DNA of 64,000 bases, taken from NCBI GenBank assembly GCA_021209875.1, contig JAGYVD010000007.1, forward strand, positions 248,001 to 312,000, read 5' to 3'. Origin of the DNA: Rosellinia necatrix. Lineage: Eukaryota; Ascomycota; Sordariomycetes; Xylariales; Xylariaceae. Made by a program: the position numbers and the translations under genes. A model generated the notes under the pieces. It searched no databases. It saw only the letters and a list, made by a program, of their open reading frames with translations, and was not told the origin of the DNA. This document shows, in pieces, positions 1 through 10,013 of the stretch (within the stretch, counting starts at the first letter, position 1; the number at the start of each line of letters is the position of its first letter).

Positions 1-159
1 TGTCCTACTTCTTCTGAGCGTATACCGATAAAGAGGCTCGCCAACACCAACCAATAATTCAACAATAAACGGGCCTAAAGGTGACACAGATTGGGCACCC
101 CATAAACACACACAACGTACCCCCTATCCCAGCTCGCTGCGAACCGCCTCCCAACCCCA

Positions 160-531
160 TCAAGAGAACGGCCCTCCGGGCCTCGGAGGAGGGAACCCCG
201 GGCCGCCGGGAACGGGATACGCGGCCGCCGCAGGGGGCCGGGGGTGCGGGAACTGCGCGACCGGGACCGGGTCGGGGATGACGGCGGCGACCTCAGCCTG
301 GCGGCTAGCGCCCGAGGACGTGGACAAGTCCGTCGACTCCTCTTCCTCGTCCTCGTCATCATCGCCATCGCCATTGCCGTCATCATCGCTATCGTCGTCG
401 TCATCTTCGTTCTCGCGGAGGTGGTCCTCGACGCTGCGGCGGATGCGGCGGAGGCAGACGTAGAACGTGAAGAAGGCGCCGAGGATGAGCAGCGTCACCA
501 CGATCGCGATGGTGTCGTTTGGTTTCACCAT
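160..531 (-). CDS. Small acidic single-pass membrane protein
   Basis: A 123-residue frame starting at ATG 531-529. The start is chosen just before one clear hydrophobic segment (about residues 8-28, TIAIVVTLLILGAFF...). An upstream ATG at 597 would only add a low-complexity Leu/Phe run. The membrane segment is followed by a basic stop-transfer patch (LRRIRRS) and then an extreme Asp/Glu tract (about residues 40-65, DDDDDSDDD...DEDEEEE). The tail is rich in Pro and Gly (PGGPGFPPPRPGG). The layout suggests a short lumenal or extracellular N-terminus and an acidic, disordered cytosolic tail. I recognise no family and no enzyme motif. The acidic tract is encoded by GAC/GAG triplet runs, so its length may vary between strains. 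It lies tail-to-tail with nothing on the left edge and upstream of the dioxygenase gene. Function unknown. Confidence 0.55.
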   Translation of the reverse strand: MVKPNDTIAIVVTLLILGAFFTFYVCLRRIRRSVEDHLRENEDDDDDSDDDGNGDGDDDEDEEEESTDLSTSSGASRQAEVAAVIPDPVPVAQFPHPRPPAAAAYPVPGGPGFPPPRPGGPFS

Positions 532-1360
532 CACGTCGCGTTCATCTACCCGGGCGGGGGAGAGGAGGAGGAAAAAAAATAAAAATAAAAATAACAAAGA
601 GGAGAAGGGAAGGGGATCGCTTTCGACGGTGTGCGTACGTGCGACGTTGAGCGCGCCGCCGCGCCAATGAATCGCGGGAAAAGGTATAGATCGCGATGGC
701 GCTTGCGAGGGCCTGGCGGGTAATATCGTAGGGCTGTCATCAAACGAAGCTCAAAGATATCCTTGAAGTTGTGAAATTCCCGGTTATTGACAGGTAAAAA
801 AAAAAAGGGGGGGGGGAGGGGGAGGGGGAGGAATATCAATAGCGTGACCAAATACCACCTTTCTCCTCCCACTATTGATTGACGCGACGACCGCGGGCCT
901 CTGCCTTCCCCCCCCAGATCCGACACCGGGAATTTGCAGGCCGTGGAACGACGGGAGGGAAATTATCTGGACGGGCATGCCTCTATGCGACAGGACACCT
1001 GGCGTGTCGCTTTGGCAGCAGCGGTCACTTCACGACTGTTCGTGATACATCGTGTCCCCTTTCGACGGGCTACACAAGCTTTCGAGTCGGGTTATAGGCC
1101 AGATATCTCTCCGAGCTACGTTACCCCCTGCGTTTAGCCCTATTCAGACGGGTCATACACATCTACAACTGATGGGATGTCATAATGGAGCGGACACACA
1201 AGTCTTCAGTGATCGCTTAGGATGCCTGCAGGCATGAATGCTGTTATAGGTACGATCATCAATTGGGAAAGCTAATTTGGAAGTTCAACGTCACCACCCA
1301 TTTATATGATGATAACGCGTGAGATAACGAACCGAACGGCGGAGTGTGAACCAACAGAGT
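532..1360. other. Intergenic, no gene seen
   Basis: About 830 bases between the acidic membrane protein and the dioxygenase. It holds a poly-A run directly followed by a poly-G run with G4A spacing (about 797-832), which would be prone to replication slippage. Open frames on either strand are short and antisense to one another. I see no coding signal. Confidence 0.5.
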
Positions 1361-2833
1361 TTAGTAGTGGCAGATACCGCCCACATCCTCATCTATGTTC
1401 CAAGTACCAGCCAGCCCATGCTCAATGATGGGCTCATCCGGGCCAATCTGCTCCTCCGCCTTGCCGAGGAAGAAGTCATTCTGGCCGGAGACCTTCGTCT
1501 GCCGGCTCATGAACCTCTTAGCCCACTCCTCCACAGCAGGCTCCCCAGTTTCATCCCGGGCCTGCTTAAGGAAGGGAATCAATGCCGTGCCACCCGTCCC
1601 CTTCACCTTCCTGTGGCTCTCGTGGCGAGACGCGGTGGCTAGGTTCTGGCGGGCTCGGACAACTTCGGGACTGCGCGAGCGACTACGGGCCTTGTTCTCA
1701 CGAGATGGGAGGACGATATATCGCGTGACGATTGCGATATGAATATCCCGGAAAGCTCGCAGCATGGCAAGGCAAGCATCATAAGCGATGCTGAGAGACC
1801 TGTCCGTATCGCGACGCTCCTCGACAAAGTCACGGATGTTAGCGACCAAGGCGACATCGTTTAGAAAGCGCGCATGCGACCCTGGCATGTAGCGTCGCAT
1901 GTCGCGGATGAAGTTGTGCTTGGGGGCAGTGCCCCGGCCTTCGCGCTCTGACTCGGAAGCCAGGTTAGGCTTTTCGCCAGTCGGAAGATGCTCGATGCCA
2001 AGAATGATATCGAAGAATTGAATGAGACTGCTTTGCGCGTTACTAGGGCCGCTATACTGGACATAGTCAGAGCAGCCACTCCCATCGTCATAAATGACAC
2101 CGCGAGGGAGCCCGGCTTCGGACATATTCTTACTGCCAGCTAGAAAGGTGCGGATGCGACGGTAGAAGAATCCAGGGTCGCAGTTCTCGTGCATGCGACG
2201 CAGGAGCTCCCCCAGATCATCCAGCCGCTCAGAAAAGGCACGCAGGCAACGTGTCACGGTTGCGCTGTCGCCTTCTCGGGCGGCAGTCACTGCGGTCAGC
2301 ATGAGAGGGATGATGGGACCACCCCGGGCCTCGATGGCAACGGACACCAGATAGAACCAGGACTCGTCTAAGGATCCGGTAAAGGTGACCAAGGTAGCGA
2401 GGTTGTCGAGGTCATCGATGCCCTCGTCGATGAAGAGCGGCTTGAAGTTCCATAGAACCGAGGCGGCATAGGTCGACACGGGGGGGATTTCAAGATGGTG
2501 ACAGACGGTCAGCAAGGGTGCCGAGATGCTCGGCGGCACACGATCACAGGGGGTATCACCCCCCCAGATGTAGCCATGAGAGAAAAAGGTGAGGAGCATG
2601 TAAGCCCTTCTCCATTCGGCGTCATGTTCCAGACCGACGGTGGAAAGGACGGGAAGGCGATCGATGACTCCCCTCAGGCGCTTGCTGAGGATCAGGCTCT
2701 GCAGGTTGGAGGCAATAGACTCCCACTTGTTGTAGTATGGATCCGGAAGCCTCGTCAACGGTAAGATTTCAGGCAAGAAGCCATGCGTTGGCGAGATTCC
2801 ATAGTCGGACAGGAGTGGAACAGGTTGTCTCAT
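1361..2833 (-). CDS. BNA2: Indoleamine 2,3-dioxygenase (fungal IDO)
   Basis: A heme dioxygenase that opens the indole ring of tryptophan to N-formylkynurenine, the first step of the kynurenine route to NAD; cytosolic. The uninterrupted frame encodes 490 residues from the ATG at 2833-2831. The frame stays open upstream to 2944 but only from a GTG and with non-family sequence, whereas the chosen start gives the usual fungal beginning (LLSDYGISPTHGFLP). Family marks seen: FFSHGYIWGG (about residues 83-92), the substrate-side loop SGPSNAQSSLIQFFD (about 261-275), MRRYMPGSHARFLNDV (about 312-327), and the proximal heme histidine in FRDIHIAIVTRYI (His about 365). The tail keeps the fungal GTGGTALIPFLKQ block. 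Length is normal for fungal IDO. No intron is needed. Filamentous fungi often have several IDO paralogs, so orthology to yeast BNA2 is likely but not certain. Confidence 0.93.
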   Translation of the reverse strand: MRQPVPLLSDYGISPTHGFLPEILPLTRLPDPYYNKWESIASNLQSLILSKRLRGVIDRLPVLSTVGLEHDAEWRRAYMLLTFFSHGYIWGGDTPCDRVPPSISAPLLTVCHHLEIPPVSTYAASVLWNFKPLFIDEGIDDLDNLATLVTFTGSLDESWFYLVSVAIEARGGPIIPLMLTAVTAAREGDSATVTRCLRAFSERLDDLGELLRRMHENCDPGFFYRRIRTFLAGSKNMSEAGLPRGVIYDDGSGCSDYVQYSGPSNAQSSLIQFFDIILGIEHLPTGEKPNLASESEREGRGTAPKHNFIRDMRRYMPGSHARFLNDVALVANIRDFVEERRDTDRSLSIAYDACLAMLRAFRDIHIAIVTRYIVLPSRENKARSRSRSPEVVRARQNLATASRHESHRKVKGTGGTALIPFLKQARDETGEPAVEEWAKRFMSRQTKVSGQNDFFLGKAEEQIGPDEPIIEHGLAGTWNIDEDVGGICHY

Positions 2834-4354
2834 GACGATGTTGTTCGTTGACGTCGGACGGGGCTGGCACTGAGGCTGAGGCCGGTCCGTGCTGTGACGC
2901 AGTGGTAGTAACTCGACTGAAACCTCTGAATAATTTTGCAACACGGGCTAGTTAAGTAACTGGCGGGCTGACGGAACAACAGCAACACAGAGGTAAGGTG
3001 GGTTTGCTTAGTTTGCTTAGTTTGCTTTGGGGGTGTTAAGTCCTGACGCAAGGAGTATACAGTTAATAACCCGTAATACTCCTCAGCCGTGCGAAATTAT
3101 CCTGGGACGACACGCATGCAATGGTAGATAAGCCAATGAAACCGGTGTTGTTTGGAGATGGATACCCTCGTAACGTCTTCAGAGGAGATAAGAGAAGAGA
3201 AGAAGAGAAGAGAAGAGGAGAAGGACGAGAGCGTTGAGAAAGAGTGGGATGGGATAGTAGTGGGTTTTAAAAGAATCAAAAAGAGACCCGGGTTAGCGAG
3301 ACCTGGCCGCGGCTAAGGCGGGCATGGTCATAGACATTATTAATCGGCCATCGTTCGATCAGACAGAACAGAACCCCTTCTGCTCCAATTTGATTGCTGA
3401 TGGCGTGCGATGGGTAACTAACTACTAAGCAAGCAGGCAGGTAGGTACATCGTACATGGCATGTCAGGTAACTAACGGACGAACGGACGTTTTTGTGTTT
3501 CTATTGTTCCCTTTCGGGTGGCGATTCCGGTTTGGATTCTACTGGGATGAGGCCGGCGTGGGGAATATACTTCCATTGGCTGGGCTAGTTGATGGCGAAT
3601 CCCGAGGTAACTGGCAACGAGGAGAAGGAGGAGGAGGGCAGAAAGAAGGGCAGAGAGAAGGGCAAAGTGATGGAGAGGCAAATAGGTTGCTAGCAGCACA
3701 TCGATGCATCTAACCAGCAACCACTGAGACAGGTTTTATCATCCCGAAAGCCATGCTGCTTTTAGCCTGAGATGGATCCACTCTTCCATAAAAGCAATAA
3801 CTGTAGTTACCTAGTTACCGTTTATTGCAAAAAGCGGCGAATACGCTAAGCCGAATTTGAGTCGCGCTAGTGCATTGGTAAAACCTAGACCCAGGAGCGA
3901 TGTCGGCTAGGCCGCATGGCCCAGAACGCACGTGTCAACCGGTTCCAAGTTCTTTATTCCGGTATTCAGGCAACTATGTTATGCATTAGCTAACTATCCA
4001 TCCAGGTGGCCCTGAGGTGGAGCAGAAGTGGGGGTTAACTAGTATAAGATTATTTATCTCATTAAACGCATTACGTCTATACTAGAATAAAGCAAACCCC
4101 CCCCCCCGCCTTGGCATTGCCAGCCCCCATCAGCCCCCCGTCACAAGGCTTCCCAAGGCTTCCCGACCTTGAAACCTGACCATGTGGCGGAGGCCAAAAG
4201 CAATCACCATTCCCACCCAGTGACGTGATACTACTATTCATGATGCTACTGATATGAAGGTAGCTAGCTACCTGGCTGCTCGGTTCTATTTGCTCGGTTC
4301 TATTTATAATCCCTTCCCCATCTACTCCTGCCACCGGTAACACGTGCCGGCAAC
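2834..4354. other. Divergent promoter region between IDO and VPS23
   Basis: About 1.5 kb separating two outward-facing genes. It contains a threefold TTTGCTTAG repeat (about 3002-3028), a purine AGAGAAGAG tract (about 3187-3225), a C-run at about 4098, and a perfect tandem duplication of a 14-mer (GCTCGGTTCTATTT, 4278-4291 and 4292-4305) immediately before the VPS23 start. No convincing gene. Confidence 0.5.
4301..4310 (+). promoter_or_regulatory. Possible TATA element of VPS23
   Basis: TATTTATAAT, 45-54 bases before the VPS23 ATG, overlapping the end of the second copy of a 14-base tandem repeat. Position is plausible for a core promoter; fungal TATA use is loose, so confidence is low. Confidence 0.3.
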
Positions 4355-6182
4355 ATGGCCGTCCCGCAGCACGTCCTCAACTGGCTCTACAGCATCCTCA
4401 CCAGCGAATATCACGACGTCAACCGAACATACAACGATGTAGCCCAGGCGCTCTCCCACTATCCATCCCTATCGCCGCGGACGGATGTCCACAGTATGCC
4501 CTGTATCCCAGCGGCATCGTGTCGCTCCGGTTGCTAACGGCGCTCTCACACTCACAGCATTCGACAATGGCGTCTCGGTCCTCCTCCTCCATCTCTCGGG
4601 CACCATCCCCGTCGTCTTCCGTGGCACCACCTACCGCTTCCCCATCTCGATATGGGTGCCCCATGCCTACCCCCGCGAGCCGCCCCTGGGCTACGTGACG
4701 CCCACCGAGAGCATGACCGTCCGCCCCGGCCAGCACATCGACCCCCAGGGCCGGATATACCACCCTTACCTGGTACGGTGGCCCGATTTTTGGGATGTGA
4801 GTGCACGTCGGCTGCGGCCTTGGTCCAGCTAACCAGCCGGACCGGCTTGACTTGTGTTATACTGACATATTACCGGCAGAAGTCCACCATCTTAGACTTC
4901 TTGGCCATCCTAGGAGACGTCTTTGCCAAGGAACCTCCCGTCGTCACGCGCCAACCGCCCCGGCCGGCCGCCCAGCAACAGTCGGGTCCGTCGCCAACAC
5001 CACCGCCCGTCCCCCCCTTTGCCTCCAGATATGGCACGACCCGCCCCCCAATCAACCCGATCATCGCAGAGCAACCCGAGACCACCCCCTCCCCCGCCTA
5101 AGGGCGACAGCCATCCTCAAACCGCCATACCAGCTACAAACGTGCGCACCGAGGGGCCTCGTTCGCCTCAGCCTCCTCAGCATGAGGTCTCCCAACAATC
5201 CGTTCAGTACAATACGGCTCAGCCGGAGCCACAGGCCACGCCCCCAACGAATCGTTTTTCACGATATGATACGGCGCCGCCCTTGCCGCCACAGGAATCC
5301 CAACCACATCCGCGGCCACCAGCAAATCCACAAACGCAGCAACCACAACCACAACCACAACCACCGCCACACGCATACGCACAACCACAACAGCCTCCAG
5401 GTCCGCAATACCAGGGCCAGCAGCAACGCCGCGGCTACTCGCAAGAGATTCCATCCACCAGTTCGCAGCAGGGTTACGACCGTAGACGAGAGTCATATGT
5501 ACCAGGAACTTCTGGGTCGCCATCTTATAGGGGTGGCCCCCCACCTGGCTGGCAGCGGCAACCAGCTTCTCAGCAACCTCCACCCCAACCAGTTGCCAAA
5601 CCTCCACCGCCCCCGGATCTCATGGACGAGCCTCTCACGCTCTCCCTACCATCCCCTTCCAACGTTCCTGCACCTCCAATTCCGCCCAATCCCGAGAAAG
5701 ATGCCCTTCTGCGTCAGCTCGCCTCCATTCTATCCGACATGCGCCAGCGAACCCGCCAGAAGAACGAATCCTCACTCGCTGGCCTGGCTGCCCAGCACAC
5801 CGCCATGTTGAATGCTCTACAAAGCATTCAACATGACTCAGTGACACTAATTCCTCTTTCGGCGCTCCTGGCGTCGAATACAGCCGCTTTGCAATCGGCC
5901 CTTCAGGAGGCGGATGTAGTTATCGCGAACAGCAAGACGCAGAAACCACCCGCTATCGACGACCTACTGGTCGCCCCTACCGTCGTCAGCAACCAGCTAT
6001 ACGACGTGGTGGCCGAGGAACGCGCCCTCGGCGACGCCATCTTTGTGATCGGTCGCGCCGTCGAGCGCGGCCGCATCTCGCCCGTCGTATTCGCCAAGAC
6101 GACGCGCAGCTTGGCGCGCGAGTGGTACCTGAAGAAAGCACTCGCGCGGAAGATCGGTCGCGGGATGGGCCTCAGCGGATGA
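4355..6182 (+). CDS. VPS23: ESCRT-I subunit Vps23/TSG101
   Basis: Binds ubiquitinated cargo and other ESCRT factors at endosomes and sorts membrane proteins into multivesicular bodies; in ascomycetes also used in alkaline-pH (Pal/Rim) signalling. Exon 1 is 4355-4493, exon 2 4558-4796, exon 3 starts at 4880. Introns 4494-4557 (GTATGC...CTCACAG, branch GCTAAC) and 4797-4879 (GTGAGT...CGGCAG) join in frame. The N-terminal UEV domain (residues about 1-150) includes YNDVAQALSHYP and VSVLLLHLSGTIPVVFRG. A long Pro/Gln-rich linker follows, then a coiled coil (EKDALLRQLASIL...) and the C-terminal steadiness box (LYDVVAEERALGDAIFVIGRA...). A third frame change lies between about 4980 and 5090; an intron 4986-5028 (43 nt, GTCCGT...CTCCAG) restores the frame and gives about 545 residues, but 5009-5069 would also fit. 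Confidence 0.88.
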
Positions 6183-6845
6183 ACGGGGAGAGGCACCCGC
6201 ACGTATAACCGGCGGGTGGTCGAGTCGGATGCCGGGTATTCGGAGTAGATACCGCGAGATTTGCGTATCACCTCCAAATCAGCCCAGAATAGACGGCGTG
6301 ATGTGGCAACAAGCCACTCTACCATGGTCCTGATTAGGCTACGTAACATAAATGCAAGCATGAATATTGAAAGTTTTGACGGGATAGAAAAAAGATAGCG
6401 TCCCTACTTCAGATGACCACGAAATAAATGAAACAGAAATTGGTCAAAATATGGCGCAGCACAAACCTATTCCATGATGCCTCCTTATTCAACCATCCCC
6501 ACCCACAAATACCTGATTATTAGAGTTGACCACCTCGCAAGTTGTCAATAATCTTAGGAAATCTCACCTTTCACTATGACTTTCTAGCATGATTCTCGAT
6601 CGGTGTTTTACCCAAATTACGCATCAGCTAGATAGCAGCCGAGCAACGCGAGGTCACGGAATCGACATCCAATACCGCACCGGGTAAGCAGCTAAAGTAA
6701 AGCTCCCCCTTTTTGTCCAGACCGCCTGTATTGTATTCCTCCTTTTATTATTATTTTTATTTTTCTCTTTCTTTAATCTTCTACCAGGGTCTATATATAT
6801 TACCCTTACACACTATGTATGCATACGAACCATCCGACTCCCCTA
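6183..6845. other. Intergenic between convergent genes
   Basis: About 660 bases between the VPS23 stop and the stop of the next, opposite-strand gene. It contains AT-rich 3'-flank sequence and pyrimidine runs (about 6735-6780). No gene seen. Confidence 0.5.
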
Positions 6846-9800
6846 TTAATTATGAGCACTACTCGCCCCCTTCCGACCACCGAGGCCCAAAGCGCTACCG
6901 GCCTTCTGCCGGAAAGTTTGCCGGCCCTCTTTGAGGGTCGCCCCGCTACTCGCCTTCGTATTGACGCTCGCCCCGCTGCTCCCCTTCTCTTTATACATAT
7001 TAGCTAGTTTGCGAACCTGGCCTGGTCGCCGCGGTCTGGGATGGCGGAGCTTGACGTCCTTGGACTCGAAGATGGTAAAGCCAGATTCTGTCTTCTTGTT
7101 TGTTTCCGCGTTCTCGGCGGTCTCCTTCTCTTTCCCTTTATCTTTCCCTTTTCCTTTCGGTCTATCGTGTTTCTTGTTAGCTTCTTCATTCAGTATGGCG
7201 TCGTCTGTCCGGTCAAGAACTCCTTTCACCTTGGCCTTCCCTTTCCACTCCCCAAGAGTTCGTGATGCCCTACGACGGCGCTGCTGCCTTTCAACCTGTC
7301 TGCGGCGATTACGCTCAGCTTCGGACCGCTTTAGTATGGCTCTCGGCAATACGTTATATTCATCTTGTGGCGTGCCACGAGTCGATGATATCGCCCCAGA
7401 CGGCTCATGGTCCTCATCTCGTACGGGTTTTGACGGAAAGTGTCCATCTAATCCAAAACCGCTAGGCCAACGGACTCCACTAGACATGCGGGCGATAATT
7501 GGGAGACTCTTACGAACGATTAGAGGTCGAACAGGAGTAGTGGGAGAGGAGTGTCCGTAGTTCGCTTTTGGTGTATTATTTGGTTGGCGATTCAATGGGC
7601 TTTCCACGTCAATGTCGACGTTGCGGGAACTCCGTGATGACGATAGAAGGTGGCGACTGCCATGCGCTACGCGATGCATGCTGTAGCCAAAAGAACCGTC
7701 ACGCTCCAGATGACGCTGTGACTCATTTCCTTGCCATCGTAAACCATCAATGCCAGTGTTCAACTTCCCGCCCTGTATCGAATTGAAATGTCTATAGTCG
7801 GCGTTGAAATCCTTAAAGCCGCCCAAGGGACGGCTGAAAGAGTCGGATATCTTCCTCCAGATGGCAACCCCCTTTTTATAAATAGGCTTCCAGCCACCGA
7901 CCGTATCACGTTTACCATCTAATTGATTTCCATGCTTAGACTTAAACGTGCGTTCAACACCGCTAGCCTCGCCCTGATAATTAGCAGCCGGGATCGAACA
8001 CCCCAGAGAATCACGACTTAAGTGCTCGAACTGCTGGATGCGGCGCTTTACTGGAGATACACGCTTCATCTGAGGCCCTAGTCCGGCCACAGTTCCGCTT
8101 GGCGATGCGGTGACCGAAGTCTCTCCATGGTTTGGACCGCCGACGAAGTCGCAAGAAAAGTCATTAACAGATATTTCTGTTGTAAGTGAAGGTACCATGG
8201 ACCGTCTGCGCGTAACAGTGTGCGTGGACGTCGAAGATTCAGAACCATTCCAGGCGGGCGATGGATAGTTACTGGCAGGCTCACTACTGGGCCCATTTGT
8301 GTACAAATTTGAGCTTAAGCTTATACCTGGCAGCGGGGAAGAGACTCGAGGAGACGATCGTTCGAATAATCTTCGAAGCTGGGACACCTTCCCGATTCCG
8401 TGCACTGGTCGGGCTTTCTGGGCTACAATCGCCTTAAACGGACTCCTTTTTGGCGTGTTTTCTAGAATGGGCTGCCTATCTTGGAATGTTGGAGTGTCAG
8501 CCTGAGCTTCATTCCTTCGGCACCCATTCAGTTTCAGTGGGGTACTGCTTGAGCCGTCCATGAAAAACTCAAGACCGACATGGATTTCTTCATCTATAGG
8601 CTGAATCAAAGACTCCAGGCCAATCGGTGCTTCCCTAAATTCAGTCTTCTGGTTCCGGCTTACTTGCGGATAGTGGGCTTTCTTCCCTGAAGATTCAATT
8701 AATACATCTTCTATCGGTTTCTCACTGGACCGCAGTGGTGAATGTTGTTCCCTGGTCTTGTTCTTTGATGTTACATGAGCATTTCGACCCCTGCCATGCG
8801 GCGGCAAGTTTGAATTCGATGTTCTATCAGACAGCAAAGACCGCTGCACAGGTGGCGGCTTCGGTTGATGCTTAGAACCAATTGGTAGCGACATGTCCGA
8901 GTTCTGTTGCATACTATCCCCTAGCGAGTTGGGGCCCGAACCCCATCCGGCAGGTCTCCCTTGCTGTTCGGGGGGTCTAAAGAACGTTTCGAACGATCTT
9001 CGAAGATCAGCCACACTTGGTCTCTTTCTGGGGGCTATGATCGGACGCGCGGGCGACTTCAAGTCATCGCTTGGCCTCTTGGATGTGCACTGTTCCCCAA
9101 ATATGTGAATGTTTGGGGAAGACCCGGTTTGAGCTAGAAGGCGGTTGATAGGTTTGGGTGAGGTCAGAGGAAGTAATACATAGTTGCCTTGAAACGACTT
9201 GGACTTTGGTAAGAGACGTGGAGTGGTGCCTTTCGGTGTTATTGATAGCCCGGCCTTTTGAGAAAGCGGAATGGCTTGTGTAGTACAAGTAGAGTATAAT
9301 GCTGGGAACTATGTAAGCAGACACCCGAAACAAGATCAGGAGAGTAGTATACTTGTCTGCTTACGATTGTTTGTCTCGAATAGTTTTCGACGATCTGCTA
9401 CAAGGCTTGTATGCTATCCAGGCCGTCGGCTTGTAGATGAAACAGTATCGTGGCACGTAGAATCGCAGTCGAGGTCACTGTGTGATAAAACATTGGTAGC
9501 CTCAACGGAGGCTTGCGTGTTTATGGCAAACCGCGACTCATGACCGTGGGTAATAGGAGCTCGGATTCGATGAGGTGATGGCTGCAAGGGTACTTGTCGT
9601 GTAGACTCTGCTGACGAATTGCTATTTACTTTTGGCTGTATATATGATTTAGGTTGGGCAGTCGGCGTGATTGCGGTGTGTTCGGTCTCCCCAGGGCGGT
9701 TTGTGGGCTGGGGAATATCTATCTGTTTGTCCTTCGCCTCCTCCGAAGTTTCGAATCTCGATACCAACAGCTTGAGATTCGGTGCAGGATTAGTCGGCTT

Positions 9801-10013
9801 TGAAAGGGTATTGGTAATAAATGACTCGCAAATCCGGGCCGAATCTTTTGGCGGTAACGCCAAAGTCAAGCTATCTCTCGGTCTGTCAGTATAATCTGTC
9901 GCCGGCTTGTTGTCGAGGCCAGCTACTGGCCTGCGAGGGGAGATACGAAGCGGTGCTGGTCTGAGGTGAGCCGACGAGGGGCTCGCACGATACGTTTGAA
10001 CTTTTTGATCCAT
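6846..10013 (-). CDS. Long disordered protein with repeated V-x-x-L-x-x-x-F-E motifs
   Basis: No family recognised. A first coding block runs from ATG 10013 to about 9414 and a second, open from about 9308 to the stop at 6846, reads in another frame; they are best explained as exons of one gene. The exact junction between 9309 and 9440 is unresolved (donor candidates include GTAAGC near 9367; acceptor candidates include TTACATAG near 9309). The product (over 950 residues) is rich in Ser, Pro, Arg and Lys with no membrane segment or enzyme motif. A nine-residue pattern recurs in both blocks: LKLLVSRFE (exon 1), VADLRRSFE, VSQLRRLFE and VRKLANMYK. That sharing is my main reason for joining the blocks. 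The C-terminus is strongly basic (KGKGKDKGKEKE, RQQRRRRAS), suggesting a nuclear or cytoskeletal scaffold. Function is not known. Confidence 0.55.

Noticed and set aside
244..582. Plus-strand frames across 244-582 and 278-463
   Set aside because: Antisense of the acidic GAC/GAG tract of the small membrane protein; products are Ile/Ala/Ser runs.
4801..5811. 336-codon plus-strand frame inside VPS23
   Set aside because: Frame shadow of the Pro/Gln-rich linker; the other frame continues into the conserved steadiness box.
6931..7560. 209-codon plus-strand frame
   Set aside because: Antisense of the basic C-terminus of the disordered-protein gene; Phe/Ser-rich shadow.
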